Positions 42,266 through 51,024 of a stretch of 64,000 nucleotides of DNA are shown here, piece after piece. The notes under the pieces were generated by a model. It saw only the letters and a program-made list of their open reading frames with translations. It had not been told where the DNA came from and made no database searches. The stretch is from Deltaproteobacteria bacterium. GTDB lineage: Bacteria; Desulfobacterota; Binatia; UBA9968. How positions within the stretch are numbered: position 1 is the first letter of the stretch; each line of letters opens with the position of its first letter. The position numbers and the translations under genes were made by a program. Location: positions 1-64,000 of the forward strand of contig VGTH01000007.1 in assembly GCA_016874755.1 (NCBI GenBank), in the 5' to 3' direction.

Positions 42266-43851
42266 GCCTGCTAGAGTTTTTCAGCCACAACAGCGGTGAA
42301 GTCGTAACGCTGATCATCGAGCATCTGTTTCTCGTCGTGGTGTCAGTTGGCATTGCCGTCGCCATCGGCGTGCCGCTGGGGATTCTGCTAACGCGCAAGC
42401 CGGCGCTCAGCAAACCGATTCTCGGTTTTGCCAACATCATGCAGACGGTGCCGAGCTTGGCGCTGTTCGGCTTTTTGATTCCACTCAATCTGTACCTGTT
42501 TCACTTCAAGATCCTCGGTGGCATCGGCGCGCGCACGGCGATAGTTGCGTTGGTGCTTTATTCATTGCTGCCAATCATTCGCAACACGTTTACCGGTATC
42601 AGCAACGTCGATCCCGCCATCCGCGAGGCCGGACGCGGCATGGGCATGACCGACCGGCAATTGCTCTTTCAAGTGGAGTTGCCGCTCGCCCTCGGCGTAA
42701 TCATTGCCGGCATCCGCGTCGCCACCGTGATTTGCGTGGGCACGGCGACCATCGCGGCGGCGATCGATGCCGGCGGGCTGGGCCGCTATATTTTTCGCGG
42801 CCTGCGCGCCAACGATAATACCTTGATACTCGCCGGCGCGGTGCCGGCGGCGTTGATTGCGCTCTGCGCCGATTTACTGCTCGGCTACGCGGAGCGGGCG
42901 ATCTTACTGAGCAACGCGGTTAAACAAAACGCCAAAAAGGTTCTTTGGGCCGGCGGCGCCGTGGCCACCGCTGTGCTGCTGTTTGGCATTGTCACGGCGC
43001 TGCGCGCCGGGCCGGCGCAAAAAATCGTCGTCGGCTCGAAGGACTTCACCGAGCAAGTCATTCTCGGTGAACTGTTGGCTCAGGCGATCGAGGCCAAAAC
43101 CGATCGCCAAGTGGTGCGCCGCTTCGATCTGGGCGGCAATCTCGCGCACGAAGCGCTGGTTGCCGGCGAAATCGATCTCTATGTCGAGTACACCGGCACC
43201 GGTCTGTTGGCGATTCTCAAGGAAAAGCCGTTGGCCGATCCACAGCAGGTCTACCGCCGGGTTCAAGCGGAATACTCTAAGCGCTTCAACGCCCACTGGA
43301 CCGAACCGCTCGGCTTTAACAACACTTTTGCCATCCTCGTGCGCGGCGACGACGCGCGCAAGTTTAATCTTAAGACCGTCACCGACGCGGCGAAGATTTC
43401 CGCCCAGTGGCGCGCCGGCTTTGGGCAAGATTTCATGTCGCGCGCCGATGGTTACCCCGGCTTCGGCAAAGCCTATGGTTTTCACTTCCAAGAGATACGC
43501 GAGATGGATTTGTCGTTGACCTATCGCGCGTTGGCCGAGAAGCAGGTCGATCTGATTGCCGGTAACTCGACCGACGGACTGATAAGCCGCTACGGCCTAT
43601 TTCAGTTGGATGACGACCGGCATTATTTTCCACCCTACGACGCGGTTCCGGTGGTGCGTCAAGCGGCGCTCGACAAGCATCCTGCTTTGCGTGGTTTGCT
43701 CAAGCAATTGGAAGGTGTTCTCAGCGTCGATGAGATGCGCAAGCTGAACTATGCGGTGGATGGCGAGAAGCGCCAACCGAAGGATGTCGTTCGCGAGTTT
43801 CTTGCGCGCAAGGGACTGCTACTCGATAGTAAAATTGCGCTTTTAAAATAG
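42262..43851 (+). CDS. egtU: Fused ABC permease and substrate-binding protein, EgtU-like
   Basis: The 529-residue fusion has an N-terminal permease (about 1-215; IVALVLYSLLPIIRNTF and the EAA-type AIREAGRGMGMTDRQLLF). A linking helix (about 230-247) leads to an OpuAC/OsmF-type binding domain (about 254-529; KIVVGSKDFTEQVILGELLA, VEYTGTGLLAIL, GNSTDGLISRYGLFQLDDD). This two-gene layout is that of EgtUV, the ergothioneine importer of Helicobacter and Streptococcus, and of OpuCB/CC choline-type systems. Divergence from egtD makes a hercynine or ergothioneine-like ligand plausible; the ligand-binding residues have not been checked. GTG 42262 starts it. Confidence 0.75.
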   Translation: MSLLEFFSHNSGEVVTLIIEHLFLVVVSVGIAVAIGVPLGILLTRKPALSKPILGFANIMQTVPSLALFGFLIPLNLYLFHFKILGGIGARTAIVALVLYSLLPIIRNTFTGISNVDPAIREAGRGMGMTDRQLLFQVELPLALGVIIAGIRVATVICVGTATIAAAIDAGGLGRYIFRGLRANDNTLILAGAVPAALIALCADLLLGYAERAILLSNAVKQNAKKVLWAGGAVATAVLLFGIVTALRAGPAQKIVVGSKDFTEQVILGELLAQAIEAKTDRQVVRRFDLGGNLAHEALVAGEIDLYVEYTGTGLLAILKEKPLADPQQVYRRVQAEYSKRFNAHWTEPLGFNNTFAILVRGDDARKFNLKTVTDAAKISAQWRAGFGQDFMSRADGYPGFGKAYGFHFQEIREMDLSLTYRALAEKQVDLIAGNSTDGLISRYGLFQLDDDRHYFPPYDAVPVVRQAALDKHPALRGLLKQLEGVLSVDEMRKLNYAVDGEKRQPKDVVREFLARKGLLLDSKIALLK

Positions 43852-43940
43852 CCGCACATTATTGGCTCCGCCCGCGATATTTGTTATGTCAAACTAGGGC
43901 CAAAGTCGTAGCTTCTTTGCCCGGAAAGTGAGGAGAGGCA

Positions 43941-44987
43941 ATGGCAAAGGTCAAAGGATTCATCGATGCCGATGGGCATGTGGTAGAGGCTGATCGCGAG
44001 CTGCTGGATTTCTTGCCGGGAAACTTCAAGGGTAGGGAGGATCTGCTGTCGTTTCCGTTTTTTCCCACGCTCGACGGTTTTCATCGCCAGGCGCGCCGTG
44101 TGATGGACGGCAAAGGCCGCTTCATCGCCAAGGCGAGCTTGAAAGAGTGGCAGGAATTTCTCGACGAAGACGAAATTGCCTGGTCAGTGCTCTATCCCAC
44201 CACCGGGTTAACCTTCGGCCTGGTGCGTGACCCGGACTGGGCCTGCGCACTGGCCACCGGCTACAACAACTATCTCTACGAGACTTTCACCAGGCACGAG
44301 AAGCGCCTCAAGGGCATGGCGCTGATTCCGCTGCAAAATATTCCCGCGGCGGTGAACGAGCTGCGCCGCGCTATCAAAGAACTGGGCTTTGTCGGTGCTG
44401 TCTTGCCGGCCGTCGGATTACGCCATCCCTTCGGCGACGACAGATATTTTCCCGTATACGAATCCGCCCAGGAATTGGGCGCGCTGCTCGCGGTGCATGC
44501 GGCGCCGACGCAAGGCATTGGCGTCGACGGCTTCGACAAATTGATCGAAGTGCGCACGCTGAGCCACGGCTTTGGCCAGATGATCCAAGTGACCAGCATG
44601 GTCTACAACGGCGTGTTCGATCGCTTTCCGCGCCTAAAAGTCGCGTACGCCGAAGCCGGCTGCGGCTGGGTGCCCTACCTGATGGAACGGTTAGATTTGG
44701 AATACGAGCATCGCAGCGCCCAAGCGCCGGCCTGCAAGGTTCTCCCGTCGGAGCATTTCAAGAGCGGGCGCATCTTCATCCACTGCGAGCTGGAAGACCG
44801 CTGCATCCACCAGATCGCCGACGGGCTGCGCGACGATATTTTGTTTTGCGCCAGCGATTTCCCGCACGAGCCGCGCCGCGAGTTTCGCGAGAACATCGAG
44901 CGCTTCATGGCGCGCGAAGATGTCAGCGCCGAGACCAAACATAAGATCTGCTTCGAAAATCCCAAGCGCATGTATCCGCTGGCGTGA
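43941..44987 (+). CDS. Amidohydrolase-2 family hydrolase (copy 3)
   Basis: The 348-residue TIM-barrel protein starts GFIDADGHVVEADREL and has LAVHAAPTQG, AYAEAGCGWVPYLMERL and CASDFPHEPRRE. These features match copy 2 (6369) closely. GGAGAGG precedes ATG 43941. Immediately after its stop lies the C-terminal remnant of a substrate-binding protein (45009-45155), suggesting a lost partner. The substrate is unknown, and no operon partner remains. Confidence 0.88.
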   Translation: MAKVKGFIDADGHVVEADRELLDFLPGNFKGREDLLSFPFFPTLDGFHRQARRVMDGKGRFIAKASLKEWQEFLDEDEIAWSVLYPTTGLTFGLVRDPDWACALATGYNNYLYETFTRHEKRLKGMALIPLQNIPAAVNELRRAIKELGFVGAVLPAVGLRHPFGDDRYFPVYESAQELGALLAVHAAPTQGIGVDGFDKLIEVRTLSHGFGQMIQVTSMVYNGVFDRFPRLKVAYAEAGCGWVPYLMERLDLEYEHRSAQAPACKVLPSEHFKSGRIFIHCELEDRCIHQIADGLRDDILFCASDFPHEPRREFRENIERFMAREDVSAETKHKICFENPKRMYPLA

Positions 44988-45008
44988 GCCAACGCGCGGG
45001 CGCCGTAC

Positions 45009-45155
45009 GTGAGCGAGAAGGGTCTGCAGGCGGTGATCGATTTCATCCGCCAGCGCAAGCCGCACACGCCGAATGTAAAAGCCGCCGAGTTCATGGAAAA
45101 CCGGTTCAGCAAAGAACTCGATGACAGCGGTTTTATTAAAGGGCTATATCGCTAG
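45009..45155 (+). pseudogene. C-terminal remnant of a NitT/TauT-type binding protein
   Basis: A frame of 48 residues to TAG 45155 reads SEKGLQAVIDFIRQRKP and ends ELDDSGFIKGLYR. It parallels the intact binding protein at 49886, which ends AVQAVIDHLAES and EIDKSGFIDKLYAG. The N-terminal 85% is missing, and no ribosome site precedes it. It lies 21 bases after amidohydrolase copy 3. Confidence 0.6.
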
Positions 45156-45248
45156 ATAAATGTGTTGTTTCAGTTAAAGACGTCTTTAGCGGAAAACTTG
45201 TGACGATCGAACCATTGTGGCTTCTTGCGGTGAATTGCCTTGCAGGAC

Positions 45249-46724
45249 TTAACCCTGCCTTGTTGAATCAATACCTACCTGGCTGTTCTTGATCAGCTGG
45301 GCGTAAAATTTGATGCAGCGTTCGTAGTCTTCCAGTGCGATGCGCTCGTCGACGCCGTGGTAGCGCTGCGCGTCGTCTGGTTTCAACCGGATTGGCACAA
45401 AACGATAGATGTTTCGGCTCAAGCTGGCGTAGTGCCGTGAGTCCGTGGTGGCGACGAGTAAAGCGGGCGCAAATAATACGTCAGGCGCCACTTGCTTGAG
45501 GCTGCGTTGGATCAAGGTAAGGCCGGGCGCAGCGGGGTTCGATATGGCCGATGGCTCGGCTTGAGTCTTGAACGGGGCGATTTTTACATTCGGGTCCGCC
45601 ACCACGTGGCGCACGTGATCGATGACACTTCCAATGCTATCGCCGGGAAGAATGCGATAGTTCATAACGGCGCGGGCATGATCGGCTAGAACGTTCTCAC
45701 TGAGACCGCCGCGAAACACCGTGGCTGCCTGGGTTGTTCGAACGATGGTATTCGTCAGCGGCGACTGGGCTAACTGCCTCTGCACTAACGGGCTGAACAA
45801 CCAAAGATTTGCCAGAATCATTGTTTGCGGCCATGCCATTTCCGGTGCCAGAAACTCGAACATCTGCTCGGTGGGCAGGGTGATGCGCGTGGGCATCGGT
45901 TGGCGCTCCAGCCGATCGATGGCGCTGCTTAAGATGCCGATCGGCGTGCGCGCCGGCGGCGCCGATGAATGACCGCCGCTGCCGCTCACTGTCAGTTCCA
46001 GGCTGAGGTAGCCTTTTTCGGCGATGCCGATCAACGCCACCGGGCGATCGGTGTTTGGAATGATGCCGTCGGTGATGTTGAGGCCTTCATCGAGGATGAA
46101 TTCGAACTCCAGGCCGCGCGCCTTCAGTCGTGCAGCAATCGCCGCGGCGCCGTTGTGTCCGCCGATTTCTTCGTAGTGGCCGAAGGCGAAGTAGATCGAA
46201 CGCGCGGGCTGGAACCCGCTCTTCAGCAGCGCTTCGACCGCTTCAAGCATTGCTAGGAGGCTGGATTTATCGTCCATGGTGCCGCGGCCCCAAACGTAAC
46301 CGTTGGCGACAACGCCCGAGAACGGTGGGTGGGTCCAACGCGATGCGCTCGTCTCATCCGCCGGCACGACATCTTGGTGCGCCAGCAACAGAATCGGATT
46401 GAGAGCCGGATTGCTGCCTTGCCAAATGTAGAGCAAGCTATGCTCGGCAATTTTTTCTCTCGCAAGCGTCGCGTGCAGAAGCGGAAATGATTTTTGCAGT
46501 AACTCATGCAGTACTGAGAAGGCTTCGGCTTGGCCTTGTGGCGGCGCGACCGTGCGAAATTGGATCGCCGCGCTGAGTCGCTTGCTGGCTGATGCTGAGT
46601 CAACGGCGATCGACTCGGTTGCCGCCGTGCTGATTTGTCGCGAGCGCAACGACAGCGTGCGTATCGTCAGGATAGGGCTGAGGCTTGCCGCCAAAACCAA
46701 GATGATAAGCCAGAGTCGTTTCAT
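45249..46724 (-). CDS. M20-family metallopeptidase, carboxypeptidase S-like
   Basis: The 491-residue product has an N-terminal hydrophobic signal anchor (KRLWLIILVLAASLSP). M20 dizinc residues are visible: LLLAHQDVVP, GRGTMDDKSS and HYEEIGGHNG, followed by the dimerisation domain with GSGGHSSAPPA. Layout and length match Gly-Xaa carboxypeptidase/CPS1-type enzymes that release C-terminal amino acids from short peptides or N-acyl amino acids. It is anchored or secreted. ATG 46724 is used because the frame upstream only overlaps the preceding gene. Confidence 0.88.
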   Translation of the reverse strand: MKRLWLIILVLAASLSPILTIRTLSLRSRQISTAATESIAVDSASASKRLSAAIQFRTVAPPQGQAEAFSVLHELLQKSFPLLHATLAREKIAEHSLLYIWQGSNPALNPILLLAHQDVVPADETSASRWTHPPFSGVVANGYVWGRGTMDDKSSLLAMLEAVEALLKSGFQPARSIYFAFGHYEEIGGHNGAAAIAARLKARGLEFEFILDEGLNITDGIIPNTDRPVALIGIAEKGYLSLELTVSGSGGHSSAPPARTPIGILSSAIDRLERQPMPTRITLPTEQMFEFLAPEMAWPQTMILANLWLFSPLVQRQLAQSPLTNTIVRTTQAATVFRGGLSENVLADHARAVMNYRILPGDSIGSVIDHVRHVVADPNVKIAPFKTQAEPSAISNPAAPGLTLIQRSLKQVAPDVLFAPALLVATTDSRHYASLSRNIYRFVPIRLKPDDAQRYHGVDERIALEDYERCIKFYAQLIKNSQVGIDSTRQG

Positions 46725-46753
46725 TGCGGTGCGACGAGTAGCCCGGCGCGTTG

Positions 46754-47371
46754 TCAGCCTAGTGCCGATAGCTCCAAGACTTCCATGATGTGGCTGTTCC
46801 ACTTGATCCAGCCGAACAGTTGAACTCTGGTACCCGCCGGCGGTAAGCCATTGCTGCGTGATTCGCTGAAGCGACACCACACGTCCCGTTGGTCTTCCAG
46901 GCGCACGCAAAAGAACCCCGCTCCAGGATGATTTTCTTTTACCTTGCCCTCGTATGATACGGCCAAGCCAAAGCGGCGGTAAAGCAATCTCAAGTAGAGG
47001 TCCGGTGCATTGTCGGCCGCCACGAGATCGCCGCCGGCCGGATCGGCATCGGCGGCTAACCAATAGCCTCGATTACGATCAATGATGACCAAGGTCTCCT
47101 GCGGCAAGCCAGCACCGTCGTATACCGCCGCGCCGGTAAGCCGTAATTTCTTGAGGTAGTCGATGTCGTCAATTTTTTCGGCGACTAGATCGAGGCTGCC
47201 GTGGCCGCGCCGTGCCGCCAGAAGCCGCAAGCCTTCGAGCATGGGCTCTGGCAATGGCTTTTTGAAATAGGCGATCGCGTGGTCGGCCGATTCCACTTTG
47301 GCAACGAGGTCGCGTAGCGATATTCGCAGGCTCATCTTCGGTTGGGTCAGTATTTCAAGTGTCGTGGCCAT
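46754..47371 (-). CDS. Hypothetical protein
   Basis: The 205-residue protein is soluble and contains LRDLVAKVESADHAIAYF, GHGSLDLVAEKIDD and a late VWCRFSESRSNGLPPAG followed by VQLFGWIKW, a pattern that could be an OB-like strand set. I recognise no family. It ends 30 bases before the M20 peptidase start on the same strand and could be its operon leader. GTG 47410 and ATG 47338 are alternative starts, and none has a good ribosome site. Confidence 0.5.
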   Translation of the reverse strand: MATTLEILTQPKMSLRISLRDLVAKVESADHAIAYFKKPLPEPMLEGLRLLAARRGHGSLDLVAEKIDDIDYLKKLRLTGAAVYDGAGLPQETLVIIDRNRGYWLAADADPAGGDLVAADNAPDLYLRLLYRRFGLAVSYEGKVKENHPGAGFFCVRLEDQRDVWCRFSESRSNGLPPAGTRVQLFGWIKWNSHIMEVLELSALG

Positions 47372-47518
47372 TTGAAACGACCGACAAAATAATTCAAGCG
47401 GGTCTGACACTACTCAGACGCATAACTCTCTGCTAAGAACGGTGCCCGTACGAAACGAGGGAGAAGCCATGGGCGCCTTAGATCAGCCGATATTGATAGC
47501 CAACAGCAACTACCACGA

Positions 47519-47790
47519 GCTTTGGCGCGGCCATCGATCAGATGATCTGCGAGCTCTTGCCCAAACACGGCATCGATCCGCAGTAGGATGTCGTCCTGCG
47601 CGCCCTTGAACCCACGCCGGCGCGCATCAGCGCGTCGATGGCCGGCTCCATCGACGCCGCAGTGCTGAACCAACTGGACAGTTTGATCGCCAAAAATAAC
47701 GGCTACAATGAGCTGTTGTTTTATGGCGATCATCTCGAGTTTGTCACCGCCGGCGTGGCGGTGGCGGAAAAGCGGTTCGTGCTCGTTGAC
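47519..47790 (+). pseudogene. Binding-protein remnant
   Basis: A frame reads AIDQMICELLPKHGIDPQ, an in-frame TAG near 47584, then LEPTPARISASMAGSIDAAV and GYNELLFYGD. The order matches the middle of SsuA/THI5-like binding proteins (GldPxkDV, aRisAlxaGxIDAa). A GGGAG ribosome site with ATG 47468 just upstream now leads only into a 46-codon frame. This is a second decayed binding-protein gene. Confidence 0.5.
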
Positions 47791-47802
47791 TTCAAGGCGC
47801 CG

Positions 47803-48138
47803 ATGATTCCATCCGGCCTGCAAAATTTTGTTGAATCGCTGCGCAAAGTTTTTTATACATTTCCTGTTATGGCCGAGTTCGCCAATTCCAAGGACGGCGC
47901 CAACAAGATGATGCTGGGCTTCATCGTGCGCCGCTGTGCTGCCGACTTGGGCCATAAGCCCACCCCCGAGGAGTTTGTCCGTTGGGCCAACTACCAGAAA
48001 CAGAACGGCAAGACCTATTGTTTGTTCGGCAAAGAGATTTCGGCTTCGGTCGCCAAAGTCATGTTCGCGCAACCGGGGCGCATGGTGACCGTGAGTGCCG
48101 AGGGACTCGAACGGCTGTGGAAATTCTCCGGGCGCTAG
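47803..48138 (+). CDS. Small hypothetical protein
   Basis: From ATG 47803 (AAGG five bases upstream) the frame encodes 111 residues with FVESLRKVFYTFPVM, ANKMMLGFIVRRCAADLGH and TPEEFVRWANYQKQNGKTY. It is in the same frame as the preceding binding-protein remnant, so the original boundary is uncertain. It is soluble with two cysteines, and I recognise no family. It might be an independent gene whose start has been joined to debris. Confidence 0.45.
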   Translation: MIPSGLQNFVESLRKVFYTFPVMAEFANSKDGANKMMLGFIVRRCAADLGHKPTPEEFVRWANYQKQNGKTYCLFGKEISASVAKVMFAQPGRMVTVSAEGLERLWKFSGR

Positions 48139-48174
48139 CCTGAACGATCTTCAGCGGGAATTAGGAGAGCTGCG

Positions 48175-48375
48175 ATGGACCAACAGGTCAGACGAATCGA
48201 TGCGCGCTTCGGCTTGAAATTGACTGAGGAGGAAATTCAGCGGATTGCGCGCGAAGCCGAGGCGCAGGAAAAAATCGTGCAGGCGCTCTACGAGGTCGAT
48301 CTCGGTGAAACGCGGCCGGTTATCGGCCTCAGCAAACGGCCAAGGGTGGTGCGGACTAAGCGGGGGCGCAAATGA
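48175..48375 (+). CDS. GatC/AtzG-like small subunit
   Basis: The 66-residue protein reads RFGLKLTEEEIQRIAREAEAQ and YEVDLGETRPVIGL, resembling the helix and belt region of GatC/AtzG-type partners of amidases. AGGAGAGC precedes ATG 48175. Its stop overlaps the amidase start by four bases (ATGA), the arrangement seen for AtzG-AtzE pairs. Sequence similarity alone is weak; the coupling to the amidase is the stronger evidence. Confidence 0.55.
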   Translation: MDQQVRRIDARFGLKLTEEEIQRIAREAEAQEKIVQALYEVDLGETRPVIGLSKRPRVVRTKRGRK

Positions 48376-49811
48376 GCACGCTGCAAGTCGATGGTGCGAC
48401 TATTACTGCCCTGGCGCCGCAGATCAAAGCCAAGAAGCTCTCGGCGGTGGCGTTGACCGAGAGTTTTCTCGCTCGTATTCATGCCGTTAATCCAGCCCTC
48501 AATGCCTATCAAACCCTGACCGAGAACGAGGCGTTAAATCAGGCGCGCAAGCTCGACAAAGAGTTGCGCGCCGGAAACTGGCGCGGGCCGCTGCACGGCA
48601 TACCGTTTTCGATCAAAGATAATCTGGCGACCCGCGGCGTGAAAACGACCGCCGGTTCGAAGCACTTGGCGAATTGGCTGCCCGACTTCGATGCTACGGT
48701 GGTCGAGCGGCTCAAAGCTGCCGGCGCCGTGTTGCTCGGCAAGACCAACATGCATGAGTGGGCGTCGGGCAGCACGACGATCAACCCCTATTACGGCACG
48801 ACGGCCAATCCCTGGGACAAGACCCGCATTGTCGGCGGATCGAGCGGCGGCTCGGCGGCCGCGGTGGCGGCGAGTCTGTGCCTCGGTTCCATCGGCACGG
48901 ACAACGCCGGCTCGGTGCGCAACCCGGCGGCGCTGTGCGGCGTAGTCGGCTTGAAGGCGACTTTCGGACGGGTCAGCCGCTATGGCGGCGTGCTTGGCAC
49001 CGGCGGTTTTTCCACCGACCAGTTTGGGCCGTTGGCCAAGACGGTGCGCGATTGCGCGCTCATCCTGCGGCCGATCGCCGGCCATGACCCGCAGGATCCG
49101 TTGAGCTCCGGCGAAACTGTGCCCAACTATGTCAGCTCGCTTGGTAAGCCAGTGAAAGGTTTGCGCGTCGGTGTGATCGGCGGTTACTTCGATGACTTGA
49201 TGAGCCGAGAAGTGAAAAGTGTCTTCGACGCGGCGCTGCGGCAGCTCAAGACGTTGGGCATGAAGATTGTCGAGATCAAAATTCCGCACATGGATTTGAT
49301 TCCGGCGGTGCAGTTGGCCACCAGCCGGGTGGAAAATGTCGCGACGGCGCACGAACATCTGCGCAACGCGCCGCGCGATTTTAGCCCGGCGCTGCTCTAT
49401 CGCCACGTCAAAGCGTTGATGATGCCCGCCGACGTGTACATGACGGCGCAGCGGGTGCGGCGCTTGATCTGCGACGAGTTCGACGCCGTGCTGGCGAAGG
49501 TCGACGTGATTGCCGCGCCGACGGTGGGCTTGCCGGCCGAAACGGTGGAGGAGAGCCGCCAAGGCTTCGTCATGGTGGACGGCGAGAAGGTCGCGCTTGC
49601 GGAAGAACGCGGCAATCGCGGCACGTTGTGCACGATACCTTTCAATGTGACCGGCTTGCCGGCGCTGAGTCTTTGTTGCGGCTTTTCCAGCAACGGGTTG
49701 CCGATCGGCATGCAGATCGTTGCTGGAGCGTTCGAGGAGGGGTTAATTTTTCAAGTTGGGCATGCGTACGAGCTGGCAGCGGGGTGGTATCTGAGAAAGC
49801 CGGCGCTGTGA
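48372..49811 (+). CDS. Amidase signature family enzyme
   Basis: The 479-residue enzyme has the Ser-cisSer-Lys triad: K82 in GIPFSIKDN, the cis-serine in VGGSSGGSAAAVA and the nucleophile S181 in GTDNAGSVRNPA. The NAGS sequence replaces the usual GGS/AGS spacing only slightly. Similarity is to GatA and AtzE-like amidases. Without gatB nearby, a catabolic amide or biuret/carboxybiuret hydrolase is at least as likely as a transamidosome. The four-base overlap with the GatC-like gene implies a complex. Confidence 0.9.
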   Translation: MSTLQVDGATITALAPQIKAKKLSAVALTESFLARIHAVNPALNAYQTLTENEALNQARKLDKELRAGNWRGPLHGIPFSIKDNLATRGVKTTAGSKHLANWLPDFDATVVERLKAAGAVLLGKTNMHEWASGSTTINPYYGTTANPWDKTRIVGGSSGGSAAAVAASLCLGSIGTDNAGSVRNPAALCGVVGLKATFGRVSRYGGVLGTGGFSTDQFGPLAKTVRDCALILRPIAGHDPQDPLSSGETVPNYVSSLGKPVKGLRVGVIGGYFDDLMSREVKSVFDAALRQLKTLGMKIVEIKIPHMDLIPAVQLATSRVENVATAHEHLRNAPRDFSPALLYRHVKALMMPADVYMTAQRVRRLICDEFDAVLAKVDVIAAPTVGLPAETVEESRQGFVMVDGEKVALAEERGNRGTLCTIPFNVTGLPALSLCCGFSSNGLPIGMQIVAGAFEEGLIFQVGHAYELAAGWYLRKPAL

Positions 49812-49885
49812 ATAATGCAAAGTGCAAGGGGTAAGGGCTGGGGCGGGAAATAGCCGGGAGCAGGGGGCTTGGAGCAGGGAGTTCG

Positions 49886-50908
49886 ATGCGAGGTGGGATG
49901 TTGATGCATTTTCTATCGAAGTTTGTTTTTGTCGGGTTGCTGTTGCAGGTGAGCTGGAGCGTTGATGGTTTCGCGCAGGGCCGCGACAAGCTGCGGTTCG
50001 GCTACGCGGCGCGCGCGGTGGCGCACTCGGTTCCCTACGTCGCCAAGGAAGCCGGGTTCTTCGCCGAAGACGGAATCGATGCCGAGATCATCCATACCGC
50101 CGGTTCGATTGCGCCGATGGCGCTGGCGGCCAATGAAGTCGACATGACGTTGATGTCGGCGTACTTGATGATTCCAGTCGCCTCGCAGAACAAAGATATC
50201 GTTATGCTGGGTGGCTTTTCGCGCTACGCCACGATGGTGTTCGTCGCGCGGCCGGAGATCAAAAGCGCGCAGGACCTAAAAGGCAAGATCGTCGGCATCC
50301 AGCGCCCCGGTGACGCCTATGAAAAAAGCGCGCGTTTTGCTTTGAAACATCTTGGCTTGGACGCCGACAAAGATATCAAGATGCTCGCGCTCGGCAGCAA
50401 CGACGTCATGTTCGGTGCCCTGCAAACGGGCAGAGTGGCAGCGACGGTGCTGTCGCCGCCGGGAACTCTTTTCGCGCGCAAAGCAGGCATGAATTTCATG
50501 GTCGATCTGACTGATCTGAAGGTGGAGTATCAAGGTTCGACGATCACCAGCCGGCGCTCGTTGGTGCAAAAAAATCCGGCGATGCTGACGCGCGTGCTGC
50601 GCGCCATGGTGCGCGGCGTGCACTTGTTCAAGACGCGCAAGGAGGACACCATGCGCATTCTCGGCAAGTTCCTCGGCACGCAAAACCGCGAGGGGCTTGA
50701 GGAGTCTTGGGAATGGGCCGCGAAGATGCCGGCAAAACCGTACGCGGTGGAGAGCGCCGTCCAGGCCGTCATCGACCATTTAGCCGAGAGCCAACCGAAA
50801 TTCGCTCACTATAAGCCCACGGAATTCATCGACGCGCGGCTGCTGACGGAGATCGACAAGAGCGGGTTCATCGATAAGCTCTACGCGGGCTCGGCAAAAG
50901 GAAAATAA
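49886..50908 (+). CDS. NitT/TauT-type ABC substrate-binding protein
   Basis: The 340-residue protein has a signal peptide (LSKFVFVGLLLQVSWS) and the SsuA/THI5-like order KLRFGYAARAVAHSVPYVAK, GIDAEIIHTAGSIAPMALAA, LKGKIVGIQRPGD and the C-terminal DKSGFIDKLYAGSAK. No permease or ATPase genes follow. GGGAG lies upstream of ATG 49886; the internal ATGs at 49898 and 49904 are alternatives. It is 75 bases after the amidase and may be co-transcribed, suggesting amide uptake or sensing. Confidence 0.9.
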   Translation: MRGGMLMHFLSKFVFVGLLLQVSWSVDGFAQGRDKLRFGYAARAVAHSVPYVAKEAGFFAEDGIDAEIIHTAGSIAPMALAANEVDMTLMSAYLMIPVASQNKDIVMLGGFSRYATMVFVARPEIKSAQDLKGKIVGIQRPGDAYEKSARFALKHLGLDADKDIKMLALGSNDVMFGALQTGRVAATVLSPPGTLFARKAGMNFMVDLTDLKVEYQGSTITSRRSLVQKNPAMLTRVLRAMVRGVHLFKTRKEDTMRILGKFLGTQNREGLEESWEWAAKMPAKPYAVESAVQAVIDHLAESQPKFAHYKPTEFIDARLLTEIDKSGFIDKLYAGSAKGK

Positions 50909-50922
50909 TTCGAGTCGGAAAC

Positions 50923-51001
50923 AACCACGAAACAGACGAAGGACACGAAAAATAAAACCCTTAGCTCGGCTATTTTCGTGTGTTTCGTGATTTTCGCGGT
51001 T
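50923..51001. repeat. CACGAAA-type inverted repeat
   Basis: ACCACGAAACAGACGAAGG and ACACGAAAA on the left face TTTTCGTGTGTTTCGTG on the right, forming imperfect 29-30-base arms. It fills the gap before uvrB and resembles degenerate dispersed repeats rather than a terminator. Confidence 0.5.
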
Positions 51002-51024
51002 AAAAGTGGTTTGATAGTTTCCCG

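Noticed and set aside
45175-45245. Further coding sequence after the binding-protein remnant
   Set aside because: No open frame of useful length and no similarity; it is non-coding up to the M20 peptidase stop.
48372-49811. Treating the amidase as GatA of a tRNA amidotransferase
   Set aside because: No gatB is nearby and the small partner fits AtzG equally well.
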